Origin: Actinomycetes bacterium
GTDB lineage: Bacteria > Actinomycetota > Acidimicrobiia > Acidimicrobiales > RAAP-2
Length of the DNA: 12,436 nt
Assembly: GCA_021787255.1 (NCBI GenBank)
Contig: JAJYMD010000324.1
Location: 1-12,436, forward strand
Direction: 5' to 3'
In this document: positions 1 to 7,664 of the stretch, one piece after another
Position numbering within the stretch: position 1 is the stretch's first letter
How the letters are laid out: each line of letters opens with the position of its first letter
The notes under the pieces: generated by a model
The model's database searches: none
What the model was told of the DNA's origin: nothing
Seen by the model: only the letters and a program-made list of their open reading frames with translations
Program-made: the position numbers and the translations under genes

Positions 1-753
1 CTGCCGCTCAACGTGCGCTACCGCCACTTCAACGCCGAGGGGACCAGACCGGTCCGGTTCGCCACGACGAGCAACCTCCCGATGATGATGAAGACGTTCC
101 GCAACGAGCGCTTCCTCTTCGACAACCACGCCGACTTCGACGCTCGCATGGGTGAGGGCCGCCACTTCGGCGGCGAGGGGGACTTCGTCCCGGTGAGACC
201 GGGTCGGCACATGTGGGTGACCAACTTCGTCCCGGACCTGAGCGCGTTCGAGCTGCAGGGATGGAAGGCACGCGGCGCAGGCGGGAGCAACATGATGTTC
301 GTCCTGGCCGACGGCACCATGCACGCCCACGTCTCGGAGATGCCAGTCGGCACCTACAAGAAGGCGCATCGCCACGGGGCCGACTTCCACATCTTCGCAG
401 TGACCGGGGAGGGGTACTCGCTGCTGTGGTACGAGGGGGACGAAGACTTCCGGCGTGTCGACTGGCGCCATGGCGTCCTGTACGCGCCGCCGGACGGCAT
501 GTACCACCAGCACTTCAACGTCAGTCCGGAGCCCGCGCGCTACCTCGCGGTGGCGTTCGGTGGTCTGCGCTACCCGTTCTCCGAGGACAAGGTCCGGACG
601 TTCATGGGCATGGACGTGAGCGTGCGGGACGGCGGACGCCAGATCGAGTACGAGGACCAGGACCCCCGCATCCACCGTCTCTACGTGGAGGAGCTGTCGA
701 AGCGGGGTCTCACGCCTTCCATGGACCTGCCGGAGCCCCGAGGAGCCCGGTGA
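1..753 (+). CDS. Cupin-domain protein, 5' end outside window
   Basis: The frame is already open at base 1 and ends at TGA 751-753, so about 250 C-terminal residues are visible. GTG at 13 is an internal codon candidate, not a convincing start. A cupin fold is indicated by two metal-site motifs. Motif 1 is G-x5-H-x-H near bases 349-375, with a histidine (388-390) where the usual Glu would sit. Motif 2, at about 475-519, matches G-x5-P-x-G-x2-H-x3-N exactly. Cupins bind Fe, Mn or Zn and include gentisate-type ring-cleavage dioxygenases as well as non-catalytic proteins. Residues before the cupin core suggest a larger, possibly two-domain protein. It lies 63 bp upstream of the Rieske oxygenase and probably shares its transcript. 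A metal-dependent enzyme of aromatic catabolism is plausible, but ring cleavage is not shown. The cupin call is firm and the function is open. Confidence 0.8.
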   Translation: MPLNVRYRHFNAEGTRPVRFATTSNLPMMMKTFRNERFLFDNHADFDARMGEGRHFGGEGDFVPVRPGRHMWVTNFVPDLSAFELQGWKARGAGGSNMMFVLADGTMHAHVSEMPVGTYKKAHRHGADFHIFAVTGEGYSLLWYEGDEDFRRVDWRHGVLYAPPDGMYHQHFNVSPEPARYLAVAFGGLRYPFSEDKVRTFMGMDVSVRDGGRQIEYEDQDPRIHRLYVEELSKRGLTPSMDLPEPRGAR

Positions 754-772
754 CCGCCGGCGGGTCCGCCAC

Positions 773-804
773 CTCAGACCACCTGAGACTCAGACCGCCT
801 GAGA
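773..804 (+). repeat. Tandem 16-bp motif with inverted-repeat arms, before the dioxygenase RBS
   Basis: Two back-to-back copies, CTCAGACCACCTGAGA (773-788) and CTCAGACCGCCTGAGA (789-804), differ at one base. Each carries CTCAG/CTGAG inverted arms, and the copy junction forms CTGAG-A-CTCAG. The array sits in the 63-bp gap between the cupin and dioxygenase genes and ends two bases before the AAGGAG ribosome-binding site (806-811). This layout fits a tandem operator, or an RNA hairpin controlling translation of the dioxygenase. Function is inferred. A chance local duplication is the alternative. Confidence 0.55.
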
Positions 805-816
805 CAAGGAGCCGAA

Positions 817-2244
817 GTGGCCGTTCACCATGCTGACAACCCTGCTGACCTGTCGGAACTGCTCGCACAGGTGCGCCAGGGGTTCGTCCCAGCCCATGTC
901 TACAACGACGAAGAGATCTTCTCGCTGGAGAAGGAGCGCATCTTCGGGCGCAGCTGGATCTTTGTGGCCCACGAGTCCGAGATCCCTTCGCCCGGCGACT
1001 ACGTGGTCCGCCGGGTCCTCCAGGACTCCTTCATCGTCGCCCGGGGCGAGGACGGGGTGGTGCGGGCAATGTTCAACATGTGCCTGCATCGTGGGATGCA
1101 GGTGTGCCGAGCGGAGATGGGCAACGCGTCGCACTTCCGCTGCCCGTACCACGGGTGGTCGTACCGCAACGACGGACGGCTGTTCGGCCTGCCGTTCCAC
1201 GTGGAGGGCTACGGCGGCGAGGAGGGGTTCGCCCGGCACGGCCAAAGGCTGCTCCCCGCCCCTGCGCTCGACACCTACAACGGCCTCATCTTCGTGAACC
1301 TCGACCCCTCGCCGGTTCCGCTGCGGACCTATCTCGGCGACTACGCGTACTACCTCGACCTCTACACGCGCCAGAGCCCCGAAGGGATCGAGCTGCACGG
1401 TCCGCAGCGTTGGAGGATCGCCGCCAACTGGAAGATCGGGGCGGAGAACTTCGCGGGCGACAGCTACCACACGCCCCAGACCCACATCAGCGTGGTGGAG
1501 ATCGGCCTGTTCCGTGAGCCCAAGGCGAACAAGCGCAAGGAGGGGGCCCTCTACTGGGCCGACGTCGGCGGGGGGACCACCTACAAGCTGCCGTCGGGGA
1601 CCTTCGAGGAGCGGCTTGCCTACGTCGGCTATCCGCCTGAGATGGTGGAGCGCATGCGCCGCACCTGGTCGGAGCGGCAGCGCCAGATGGTGAGCGAGGA
1701 CGGCTTCATGGTCTCGGCGTCCACCCTCTTCCCGAACCTGAGCCTCGTCCACAACTGGCCTCGGGTCACCGCAGACGAAGACCGCGTCTATCCGTTCATC
1801 AGCCTGCGCACCTGGCAGCCGATCTCCGCGTCGGAGACCGAGGTCCACTCGTGGTTCGCCGTCGACGTGAACGCTCCCCAGGAGTTCAAGGAGCGGTCGT
1901 ACAAGGCGTACCTCATGTGCTTCGGCAGCAGCGGGATGTTCGAGCAGGACGATGTGGAGAACTGGGTCTCGATCACCGCCACGGCCGGCGGTGCCATGGC
2001 CCGTCGACTGCTGCTGAACAGCCGTATGGGTCTCGACGCCGCTGGCAAGCCGCTCCACCCCCCGGTCGCGGGCTACCACGGGACCGGCACGGCCTACGTC
2101 GGCTACGGGGAGTACAACCAGCGAGCGCTGCTTTCCAGATGGGCGGACCTGCTCGAACGTCCTATGCCAGGCATGAGCCGCACCACGCTCGGCCGGCGCG
2201 TGGCAGCGGACGAAGCAGGCCAAGGAGAAGGAGAGGACTCTTGA
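817..2244 (+). CDS. Rieske ring-hydroxylating oxygenase, alpha (large) subunit
   Basis: This is the catalytic subunit of a two-component-type aromatic dioxygenase, which adds O2 across an aromatic ring to give a cis-dihydrodiol using electrons from a ferredoxin/reductase. The 475-residue length is typical. The Rieske [2Fe-2S] site is Cys89-x-His91, 17 residues, then Cys109-x2-His112. The mononuclear iron site is Asp215-x2-His218-x4-His223, with the distal acidic ligand in the FEQDD-type stretch (Asp378 or Asp379). By remembered family sequences it resembles Gram-positive phthalate 3,4-dioxygenase and NidA-type PAH dioxygenases. The GTG start at 817 is set by AAGGAG at 806-811, five bases away. 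The stop overlaps the beta-subunit start. No ferredoxin or reductase gene is in the window. Family assignment is firm; substrate is unknown. Confidence 0.95.
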   Translation: MAVHHADNPADLSELLAQVRQGFVPAHVYNDEEIFSLEKERIFGRSWIFVAHESEIPSPGDYVVRRVLQDSFIVARGEDGVVRAMFNMCLHRGMQVCRAEMGNASHFRCPYHGWSYRNDGRLFGLPFHVEGYGGEEGFARHGQRLLPAPALDTYNGLIFVNLDPSPVPLRTYLGDYAYYLDLYTRQSPEGIELHGPQRWRIAANWKIGAENFAGDSYHTPQTHISVVEIGLFREPKANKRKEGALYWADVGGGTTYKLPSGTFEERLAYVGYPPEMVERMRRTWSERQRQMVSEDGFMVSASTLFPNLSLVHNWPRVTADEDRVYPFISLRTWQPISASETEVHSWFAVDVNAPQEFKERSYKAYLMCFGSSGMFEQDDVENWVSITATAGGAMARRLLLNSRMGLDAAGKPLHPPVAGYHGTGTAYVGYGEYNQRALLSRWADLLERPMPGMSRTTLGRRVAADEAGQGEGEDS

Positions 2245-2783
2245 GCGCGCAGGTCGACCGGCGCCAGATGCCGTCGCTTCCCTTCGACGACCCCCGGCAC
2301 CTCGTGGCGAGACGTTTCCTCGTCGACGAGGCGTACCTGCTGGACCGTCAGCGCTACGAGGAGTGGCTGTCGCTCCTGACCGACGACGTGTGGTACCGGA
2401 TGCCGGTGCGGGTGTCGACGGGTCGGGCGAGCGGGTTCGACACCTCCCCGGGGATGGACCACTTCGCAGAGGACCGCTACATGCTGGAGCGCCGGGTGCG
2501 CCGGTTCTTGACCGAGCACGCGTGGACCGAGGATCCTCCCTCCCGGCTCCGCCACCACGTCACGAACATCCGGACGTCGCCGATGCAGGCCGACGACGAG
2601 CTCTTCGTCGAGTCGGCGGTGCTGCTCTTCCGCAGCCGCGGGGACGTCCAGCCCCCTGCCTTCCTGTCCGCTGGCCGCGAGGACGTCCTGCGGCGCACGG
2701 ACGGAGGCTGGCGGCTCGCCCGCAGGGAGGTCTTCGTGGACGAGTCGGTGCTGCGCATGCAGAACCTGGCGGTGTTCCTGTGA
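2241..2783 (+). CDS. Ring-hydroxylating oxygenase, beta (small) subunit
   Basis: At 180 residues this has the usual length of the small subunit that forms alpha3beta3 dioxygenase hexamers and has a SnoaL/NTF2-like fold. Family-like features are the N-terminal helix with E-A-x-L-L-D, the Y-x-x-W-L-x-L-x-x-D-x-x-Y-x-x-P segment at about residues 40-55, and the C-terminal W-R-L-A-R-R-E-V stretch before the end. TTG at 2241 is chosen as start: GGAG of the AAGGAGAGG tract (2228-2236) lies about 7 bases upstream, and TTGA overlaps the alpha stop, matching the coupled style of the next junctions. ATG 2268 is an alternative that would drop nine residues and has no good RBS. It works with the alpha subunit directly upstream and has no catalytic metal of its own. 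Confidence 0.92.
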   Translation: MSAQVDRRQMPSLPFDDPRHLVARRFLVDEAYLLDRQRYEEWLSLLTDDVWYRMPVRVSTGRASGFDTSPGMDHFAEDRYMLERRVRRFLTEHAWTEDPPSRLRHHVTNIRTSPMQADDELFVESAVLLFRSRGDVQPPAFLSAGREDVLRRTDGGWRLARREVFVDESVLRMQNLAVFL

Positions 2784-3127
2784 GCGGCGTTCCTGCAGAC
2801 GATGCTCCCGCAGACGACCCTCCTGCGAACGGTGTTCCTGCAGACGGCGTTCCTGCAGACGACGCGCCTGCGGACGGCGTTCTTGAGCGCCCGGCCTCGG
2901 CCACCCCGGTCGGCCCGGTCATCACGGTGGCCAACGAGTTCGCCGAGGTGCTGGTGCAGCGGCTCGAGACGCGAAACGGCGTCCGCCTGCTCGTCAGGGT
3001 GCCCCGCGCCGGGCGATCGATCGCGTTGTGCCCGCTCGAGCTGGAAGCGCTGACCTGGCAGACGCCCGAGGTCTTCTCCGCGATGATCGCGCACCCCTCG
3101 GAGCCGTTGGACCTCGGCGAACGGTGA
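2780..3127 (+). CDS. Small conserved protein of dihydrodiol-type operons, with repetitive N-terminus
   Basis: This 115-residue protein starts at GTG 2780 inside the beta-subunit stop (GTGA) and ends overlapping the next SDR start. Residues 4-33 are six degenerate pentapeptides of the pattern x-P-A-D-x, encoded by 15-bp DNA repeats, and look disordered and acidic. From about residue 47 the sequence changes to a compact domain (I-T-V-A-N-E-F-A-E-V start, later L-E-L-E-A-L-T-W-Q) that I recall from roughly 70-100 residue actinobacterial proteins beside ring-hydroxylating oxygenases. Some of those carry the label 'dihydrodiol dehydrogenase', though they are far too short to be such enzymes. There is no catalytic motif, signal peptide or membrane segment. 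An accessory or regulatory role with the oxygenase is possible, but the function is unknown. Confidence 0.8.
   Translation: MSGVPADDAPADDPPANGVPADGVPADDAPADGVLERPASATPVGPVITVANEFAEVLVQRLETRNGVRLLVRVPRAGRSIALCPLELEALTWQTPEVFSAMIAHPSEPLDLGER
2789..2878 (+). repeat. Six in-frame 15-bp tandem repeats
   Basis: Six degenerate copies of a GTTCCTGCAGACGGC-like 15-mer lie end to end, each coding for one x-P-A-D/N-x pentapeptide. Third-position changes between copies suggest an older expansion under coding constraint. Because the unit is a multiple of three, copy-number change would lengthen or shorten the N-terminus of the small protein without breaking the frame. Confidence 0.85.
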
Positions 3128-3909
3128 GCGGCTGGCTTGCTGGGCGCCGGGCACTCGTCGTGGGTGCAGGCTCGGGGATCGGCCGGGCGGTGCTGGACGC
3201 GTTCGTCCAGGAGGGCGCAGCCGCCGTGGTGCTCGAGCTGGACCCCCGCAAGTGCGACGCGATCCGCCAGGAGCACCCGGAGGTGAGGGTGGTGGTGGGT
3301 GACGCCACCACCCGAGCGGCCAACGAGGCGGCGGTGGCGGAGGCGTCGGAGCACCTGGGCGGCCTGGACGTCCTGGTCAACTGCGTCGGGATCTTCGACT
3401 TCTACCGGGGCCTTGGAGACCTGGACGTGGCCGTGCTCGACGCGGCGTTCGACGAGATGTTCCGGACCAACGTGAAGAGCCACCTCCACTCGGTGAAGGC
3501 CGCCTTGCCCTTGTTGCAGCACGGCGGTGGCTCGGTCGTGCTCACCGAGTCCACCTCGGCCTACTACCCGGGCCGCGGGGGCGTCTTGTACGTGTCCTCC
3601 AAGTTCGCGGTGCGCGGCCTGGTGACCGCGCTCGCCCACGAGCTCGCCCCGAAGGTCAGGGTGAACGGCGTGGCGCCGGGGGGGACCCTCGGCACCGACC
3701 TCCGGGGGCTTCGTGCCCTCGGGCTCGAAGGCCAACGCCTCGCCGACGCCCCGGGTCGGGAGGCGGAGCTGGCGGCGCGCGTGCCGCTGGACGTGGCCCT
3801 GTCGGGGCGGGACCACGCGTGGAGCTACGTCTTCCTGGCCTCGGAGCGATCCCGGGGGGTGACCGGCAGCGTGGTCCACTCGGACGGCGGCGTCGGCGTG
3901 AAGGGGTGA
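3124..3909 (+). CDS. SDR, cis-dihydrodiol dehydrogenase (BphB-like)
   Basis: This NAD-dependent short-chain dehydrogenase of 261 residues probably oxidises the cis-dihydrodiol made by the upstream dioxygenase to a catechol. The Rossmann motif is Gly14-x3-Gly18-x-Gly20. An acidic residue (Glu38) at the end of strand 2 points to NAD rather than NADP. The catalytic set is Ser143, Tyr156 and Lys160. Features shared with biphenyl dihydrodiol dehydrogenases are the N-V-K segment followed by A-A-L-P-L-L, the Y-x-G-R-G-G-x-L-Y active-site stretch, and V-R-V-N-G-V-A-P-G-G followed by T-D-L-R-G. The GTG start overlaps the previous stop (GTGA). It has no strong Shine-Dalgarno sequence, so translational coupling is likely. 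Its place right after the oxygenase subunits supports the role. The substrate is not resolved. Confidence 0.9.
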   Translation: MSGWLAGRRALVVGAGSGIGRAVLDAFVQEGAAAVVLELDPRKCDAIRQEHPEVRVVVGDATTRAANEAAVAEASEHLGGLDVLVNCVGIFDFYRGLGDLDVAVLDAAFDEMFRTNVKSHLHSVKAALPLLQHGGGSVVLTESTSAYYPGRGGVLYVSSKFAVRGLVTALAHELAPKVRVNGVAPGGTLGTDLRGLRALGLEGQRLADAPGREAELAARVPLDVALSGRDHAWSYVFLASERSRGVTGSVVHSDGGVGVKG

Positions 3910-3914
3910 TCGAG

Positions 3915-5081
3915 ATGGGCGTCGTGCTTGCCCCAGACCTGGACCTGTTCTCCGACGAGGTCCTGCTCGACCCGTACCCTGCATACCAGGTGCTACGGGA
4001 CCTGGGCGTCGTCGAGACACGCCGTTACGGTGTGTGGATCGTGTCCCGCGACGCGCACGTGCGAGAGGTGCTGAAGGACTGGCACACCTACTCGTCGGCG
4101 TGGGGGACGGCGATCGACCCCGGGGTCAACGGGCTGCGGGCCACCAACATCATCAGCACCGATCCGCCCGCGCACGACGAGCTGCGGGACGTGCTCGCTC
4201 CCCAGATGAGCGCCCGTTCGGTGCGGGAGCTGCAGGGCCGCATCGACCAGGTGGCAGCCGACCTCGTCGACGGGCTCCTCGAGACCGGAGGAGGCGACGT
4301 CGTCGCGCGGCTGGCGCAGCCGCTGCCGCTCAGGATCGTCGGCGACCTCGTGGGCTTCGCCGAGGAGGGCCGCGAAGGGCTGCTCGAGTGGGTGGACGCC
4401 TCGTTCAACACCTTCGGCCCGATGAACCAGCGCACCCGGGAGTCGATCCCGAAGCTCGAGTCGATCTGGGAGTACCTCGACACGATGGCCACCCGGGAGC
4501 GGCTGGCACCGGGCGGGCTCGGCGCGGCGATCCACGACGCCAAGGACCAGGGCCGCATCAGTGCCGACCAGTGCCGGTCGCTGCTGTTCGCGTACGCGAC
4601 CGCCGGCATCGACACCACCGTCAACGCCATCAGCTCGGCGGTGTGGCTGCTCGCTCGCTTCCCGGACCAGTGGTCGATGCTGCGCTCGGACCCATCGCTC
4701 GTCTCCGGTGCGGCCAACGAGGTGCTACGGGTGGAGTCGCCGATCCAGAGCTTCACGCGGCTCGCCAGGGTGACAGGCCGCCTGGGCGACACGATCGTGC
4801 CACGGGGGTCGCGGGTGCTGGTGCTGTTCGGGTCGGCCAACCGTGACGAGCGAAAGTGGCAGGACCCCGCCCGCTTCGACGTCGGGCGTGCCGCGGCGGA
4901 CCACGTCGCGTTCGGCTACGGCGTCCACAGCTGCGCAGGCCAGTTCCTGGCGAAGGCCGAGCTGCAGGGGGTCCTGCGGGCGTTGGTCGAGCGGGTGTCG
5001 ACCATCCGTCTGGTCTCGGCAGAGCGCAAGCTCCACAACGTGCTGAGAGGCTTTCGGCACCTCGACGTGGTGCTCGGCTGA
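3915..5081 (+). CDS. Cytochrome P450, CYP199-like
   Basis: This is a soluble class I bacterial P450 of 388 residues. The I-helix A-G-I-D-T-T spans residues 230-235, with Asp233 and Thr234 for oxygen activation. The E-x-x-R motif is Glu269 to Arg272. The haem loop F-G-Y-G-V-H-S-C-A-G carries Cys340 as axial ligand. It resembles CYP199A para-substituted-benzoate oxidases in several places: F-N-x-F-G-P-x-N, L-A-P-G-G-x-G-A-x-I-H, and the L-R-G near the C-terminus. The arginines that anchor the substrate carboxylate in CYP199A appear replaced by Trp and Phe. ATG 3915 is preferred because AAGGGG (3901-3906) lies 8 bases upstream. GTG 3906 is in frame and overlaps the SDR stop but has no RBS. No ferredoxin or reductase is nearby. 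Likely activity is hydroxylation or O-demethylation of an aromatic. Confidence 0.92.
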   Translation: MGVVLAPDLDLFSDEVLLDPYPAYQVLRDLGVVETRRYGVWIVSRDAHVREVLKDWHTYSSAWGTAIDPGVNGLRATNIISTDPPAHDELRDVLAPQMSARSVRELQGRIDQVAADLVDGLLETGGGDVVARLAQPLPLRIVGDLVGFAEEGREGLLEWVDASFNTFGPMNQRTRESIPKLESIWEYLDTMATRERLAPGGLGAAIHDAKDQGRISADQCRSLLFAYATAGIDTTVNAISSAVWLLARFPDQWSMLRSDPSLVSGAANEVLRVESPIQSFTRLARVTGRLGDTIVPRGSRVLVLFGSANRDERKWQDPARFDVGRAAADHVAFGYGVHSCAGQFLAKAELQGVLRALVERVSTIRLVSAERKLHNVLRGFRHLDVVLG

Positions 5082-5154
5082 CGACCGTGAGGACGAGCGC
5101 AGGCACGAGCTGGACGTCAGCGTCCGCGTCGCGGGCAAGCGGGAGGAGACCACC

Positions 5155-5949
5155 ATGCGCGCAGCGGCGCCGGTGACGGCTCGCCGCCTGAGCGGCAGGA
5201 GTGCTCTCGTCACCGGGGCGGGGCACGGCATCGGCAGCGCGTACGCGCGGCGTCTTGCGACAGAGGGAGCCAACGTCGTCGTCGCCGACATCGACGCCTC
5301 CGCTGCCGACTCGGTGGCGAGAGAGCTGCGCGACTCGGGTGCCGACGCGCTCGGCGTCGCGGTCGACGTCGCGCAAGAGGGGTCCGTCAGGGAGATGCAC
5401 GATGCCGCCCGCGAGGCGTTCGGGAGGATCGACGTCCTGGTGAACAACGCCGCGATGTTCGCCAAGTTCCCGGTCAGCCACGGCGACGACCTTGGCAGCC
5501 TGACGGTCGAGCAGTTCGAGGCGGTCCTGCGCGTGAACGTGATCGGGACGTGGCTGTGCATCCGCGAGCTGCTGCCGGAGATGGTCGAGCAGGGCTACGG
5601 GAAGATCATCAACGTCAGCTCTGGGACCGTGTTCAAGGGGTCGGGCGGGGACATGATCCACTACGTCGCGTCGAAAGCTGCGATCCTGGGGCTGACGAGG
5701 ACGCTCGCCCGGGTCGTCGGCCCCTCCGGGGTGCGCGTGAACTGCATCGCGCCCGGCTTGACGGTGACCGAGAGCTTCAGCGAGGCCCAGTTGCAGGTCG
5801 CACGCGAGCGGGCGGTAGCGGAACGTCCGTTGGGCCGTGTCGAGACTCCGAGCGATCTCGTCGGCGCGGTCGCCTTCTTGGCGTCGGCCGACAGCGACTT
5901 CATGACCGGACAGACGATGGTGGTCGACGGTGGCGCCTACATGCACTGA
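5155..5949 (+). CDS. SDR family oxidoreductase
   Basis: This classical short-chain dehydrogenase has 264 residues. The cofactor loop is T-G-A-G-H-G-I-G (20-27) and Asp45 ends strand 2, indicating NAD preference. V-N-N-A-A follows strand 4. The catalytic residues are a serine in the N-V-S-S stretch (155-156), Tyr170 and Lys174. The C-terminal [11 protein letters not shown] is the usual SDR end. ATG 5155 is preceded by GGGAGGAG, about 6 bases away. It lies 73 bp after the P450 and about 80 bp before the FAD monooxygenase, so it is likely co-transcribed. It is less BphB-like than the first SDR and may oxidise a different alcohol, such as a P450 product or another diol. The exact substrate cannot be read from the sequence. 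Confidence 0.9.
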   Translation: MRAAAPVTARRLSGRSALVTGAGHGIGSAYARRLATEGANVVVADIDASAADSVARELRDSGADALGVAVDVAQEGSVREMHDAAREAFGRIDVLVNNAAMFAKFPVSHGDDLGSLTVEQFEAVLRVNVIGTWLCIRELLPEMVEQGYGKIINVSSGTVFKGSGGDMIHYVASKAAILGLTRTLARVVGPSGVRVNCIAPGLTVTESFSEAQLQVARERAVAERPLGRVETPSDLVGAVAFLASADSDFMTGQTMVVDGGAYMH

Positions 5950-5995
5950 CGGCGAGCGCCGATCCGCCGAGCGCCGGCCTGCCGGACACCGATCC

Positions 5996-6056
5996 GAGGA
6001 GCGAGGTCATGGGCCCGGGGCGAGCGGCGTGCTCCCACCGGCACCACAGGTGCTGA
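5996..6056 (+). other. Strong RBS and ATG opening a 15-codon frame before the FAD monooxygenase
   Basis: GAGGAG (5996-6001) is spaced 7 bases from ATG 6009, the best initiation signal near the monooxygenase. The frame from this ATG closes after 15 codons at TGA 6054-6056. One extra G in the run 6017-6020 would join it directly to the monooxygenase frame. It is therefore either the true start disrupted by a one-base deletion or sequencing error, or a short upstream peptide overlapping the gene. Confidence 0.45.
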
Positions 6057-7663
6057 TCGTCGGCGGAGGACCGGTCGGGTTGACCCTGGCGATCGAGCTC
6101 GGCCAGCAGGGCGTGCGTTGCCTGCTGATCGACAAGCGTGAGGCCCCTGGCCGGCTCCCGAAGATGGAGCGGTGCAACCCACGGACGATGGAGAACTTTC
6201 GGCGGATGGGGATCGCCGACGAGGTACGTCGCGCGGGCTTGCCGGAGTGGGTGCCGATGGACGTGTTCATCTGCATCGGTTCGGTGCTCGATCCACCGCT
6301 GGTCCACCACCGCTACCCCTCGGTGAAGGAGTACAAGGAGAAGATCCTCGCGGTGAACGACGGGTCGTTGCCCCTCGAGCCCTACCAGCTGATCTCCCAG
6401 TACACGCTCGAGCCGGTGCTCCGCCGCATCGCCGAGGCGACGCCCGGGGTGTCGGTGCGCTTTGGCCACGAGCTCGTGGGCTTTCACCAGGACGACGACG
6501 GGGTCACCGCCGACGTGGTGGACCCCGCAGGGCGCAAGTTGGAGGTCCGCTGCAGGTTCCTCGCAGGCTGCGACGGCGGCGCGAGCGTGGTGCGTCAGGA
6601 GCTCGGGATCGAGCTGCAGGGCGAGACGCGCCGGCGCCTCTGCCAGGCGCTCTTTCGCTGCGACGCGCTCTTCGACCTGCTTCCGCACAAGGGGCGCCAC
6701 TACCACATGGCCGACGACAAGTGGTCCTTCATGATCGTCCAGGACGACACGAGGCACTTTTCCCTTCACGCCACCGTCGACGAGCAGGGGTCCACCGAGG
6801 CGATGCAGCGCATCTTCGAGTCCATCATCGGACGGCCACTCGACTACGAGACGTTGTACGTCGGCTTCTGGACGCAGCGCCTGATGCTTGCCGACCGGTA
6901 CCGAGAGGGTCGGGTGTTCCTCGCTGGGGACTCCGCGCACCTCGTCATCCCCACCGGGGGGTTGGGGATGAACACCGGGGCCGCCGACGCGACCGACCTG
7001 GCCTGGAAGCTGGCGGGGGTGCTCCACGGCTGGGGTGGGCCGGGCCTGCTCGACGCCTACGAGCTCGAGCGCCGCCCAGTGGGGGCGCGGGCCGTGCGGG
7101 CGTCCCGTCGCGCGGCGGTCGGCCGCGAGCGCTGGCGCGCGGCGTGGCGACCCGAGGTCGCCGACGACACGCCCGAGGGGAGGCGCGCCCGCGCCGAGCT
7201 CGCCCGGGTCGCAGAGGAAGAACAGCGCTGGAGCAACGACCTGCTCGGCATCGAGCTCGGCTATCGCTACACACCGTCGCCGCTCGTCGCAAGCGAGCCT
7301 GGTGAGGGTCCCGACGACGAGAGCTTCTGCTACGCGCCCACCACCTGGCCCGGGGCCCGTCTTCCCCACGTGTGGCTCGACGAGGGCGACGCGCTCCACG
7401 ACCACCTCGGCAGGTGCTTCACGCTGCTCGCGCTGCGCGGTGCCCCCACCGCAGAGGCTGACGGCCTCGCGGCGGCGTTCAGGCGGCTCGGTGCGCCGTT
7501 CGCCACCTACCACGTACGGTCGAAGGCGGCCGAGACCGTCTACGAGGGGTACCCGCTCCTCCTCGTGCGGCCGGACCTCCACGTCGCATGGCGAGGCCAC
7601 GAGCTGCCCGACCCCGACACCCTCGCAGCCAGGGTCACCGGACGCGTCGCGGGAGACGCTTGA
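6029..7663 (+). CDS. FAD-dependent aromatic hydroxylase (phenol hydroxylase / MhpA type)
   Basis: This is a group A flavin monooxygenase of 544 residues from GTG 6029, using NAD(P)H and O2 to add a hydroxyl group to a phenolic ring. The FAD ADP-binding motif is G-G-G-P-V-G (12-17). The D-G motif is at Asp182-Gly183 with the family R-Q-E-L-G-I just after. The second FAD motif holds Asp301 in G-D-S-A-H, followed by [10 protein letters not shown] and A-x-D-L-A-W-K-L. The C-terminal 150 residues look like the thioredoxin-like domain of this class, ending with L-V-R-P-D-x-H-V-A-W-R-G. The start is uncertain: GTG 6029 has only a GGGG-type RBS, while a stronger RBS and ATG lie 20 bp upstream in another frame. 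The stop is one base before the next gene's start. It probably hydroxylates a phenol or catechol intermediate of this pathway. Confidence 0.9.
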   Translation: MLPPAPQVLIVGGGPVGLTLAIELGQQGVRCLLIDKREAPGRLPKMERCNPRTMENFRRMGIADEVRRAGLPEWVPMDVFICIGSVLDPPLVHHRYPSVKEYKEKILAVNDGSLPLEPYQLISQYTLEPVLRRIAEATPGVSVRFGHELVGFHQDDDGVTADVVDPAGRKLEVRCRFLAGCDGGASVVRQELGIELQGETRRRLCQALFRCDALFDLLPHKGRHYHMADDKWSFMIVQDDTRHFSLHATVDEQGSTEAMQRIFESIIGRPLDYETLYVGFWTQRLMLADRYREGRVFLAGDSAHLVIPTGGLGMNTGAADATDLAWKLAGVLHGWGGPGLLDAYELERRPVGARAVRASRRAAVGRERWRAAWRPEVADDTPEGRRARAELARVAEEEQRWSNDLLGIELGYRYTPSPLVASEPGEGPDDESFCYAPTTWPGARLPHVWLDEGDALHDHLGRCFTLLALRGAPTAEADGLAAAFRRLGAPFATYHVRSKAAETVYEGYPLLLVRPDLHVAWRGHELPDPDTLAARVTGRVAGDA

Positions 7664-7664
7664 G

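Noticed and set aside
790..2223. Long open frame antisense to the Rieske alpha subunit
   Set aside because: It is a GC-rich shadow of the oxygenase codons with no recognisable domain and low-complexity Arg/Val/Leu composition; the plus-strand frame carries complete catalytic motifs.
5112..5125. Hairpin GGACG-TCAG-CGTCC between the P450 and second SDR as a terminator or attenuator
   Set aside because: A 5-bp stem without a T-run is expected by chance in DNA this GC-rich, and the flanking genes look co-transcribed.
5950..6008. Short direct repeats (CGAGCGCCG and CCGATCCG, two copies each) before the FAD monooxygenase as an operator
   Set aside because: Copies are short, GC-rich and irregularly spaced, with no symmetry, so chance similarity is sufficient.
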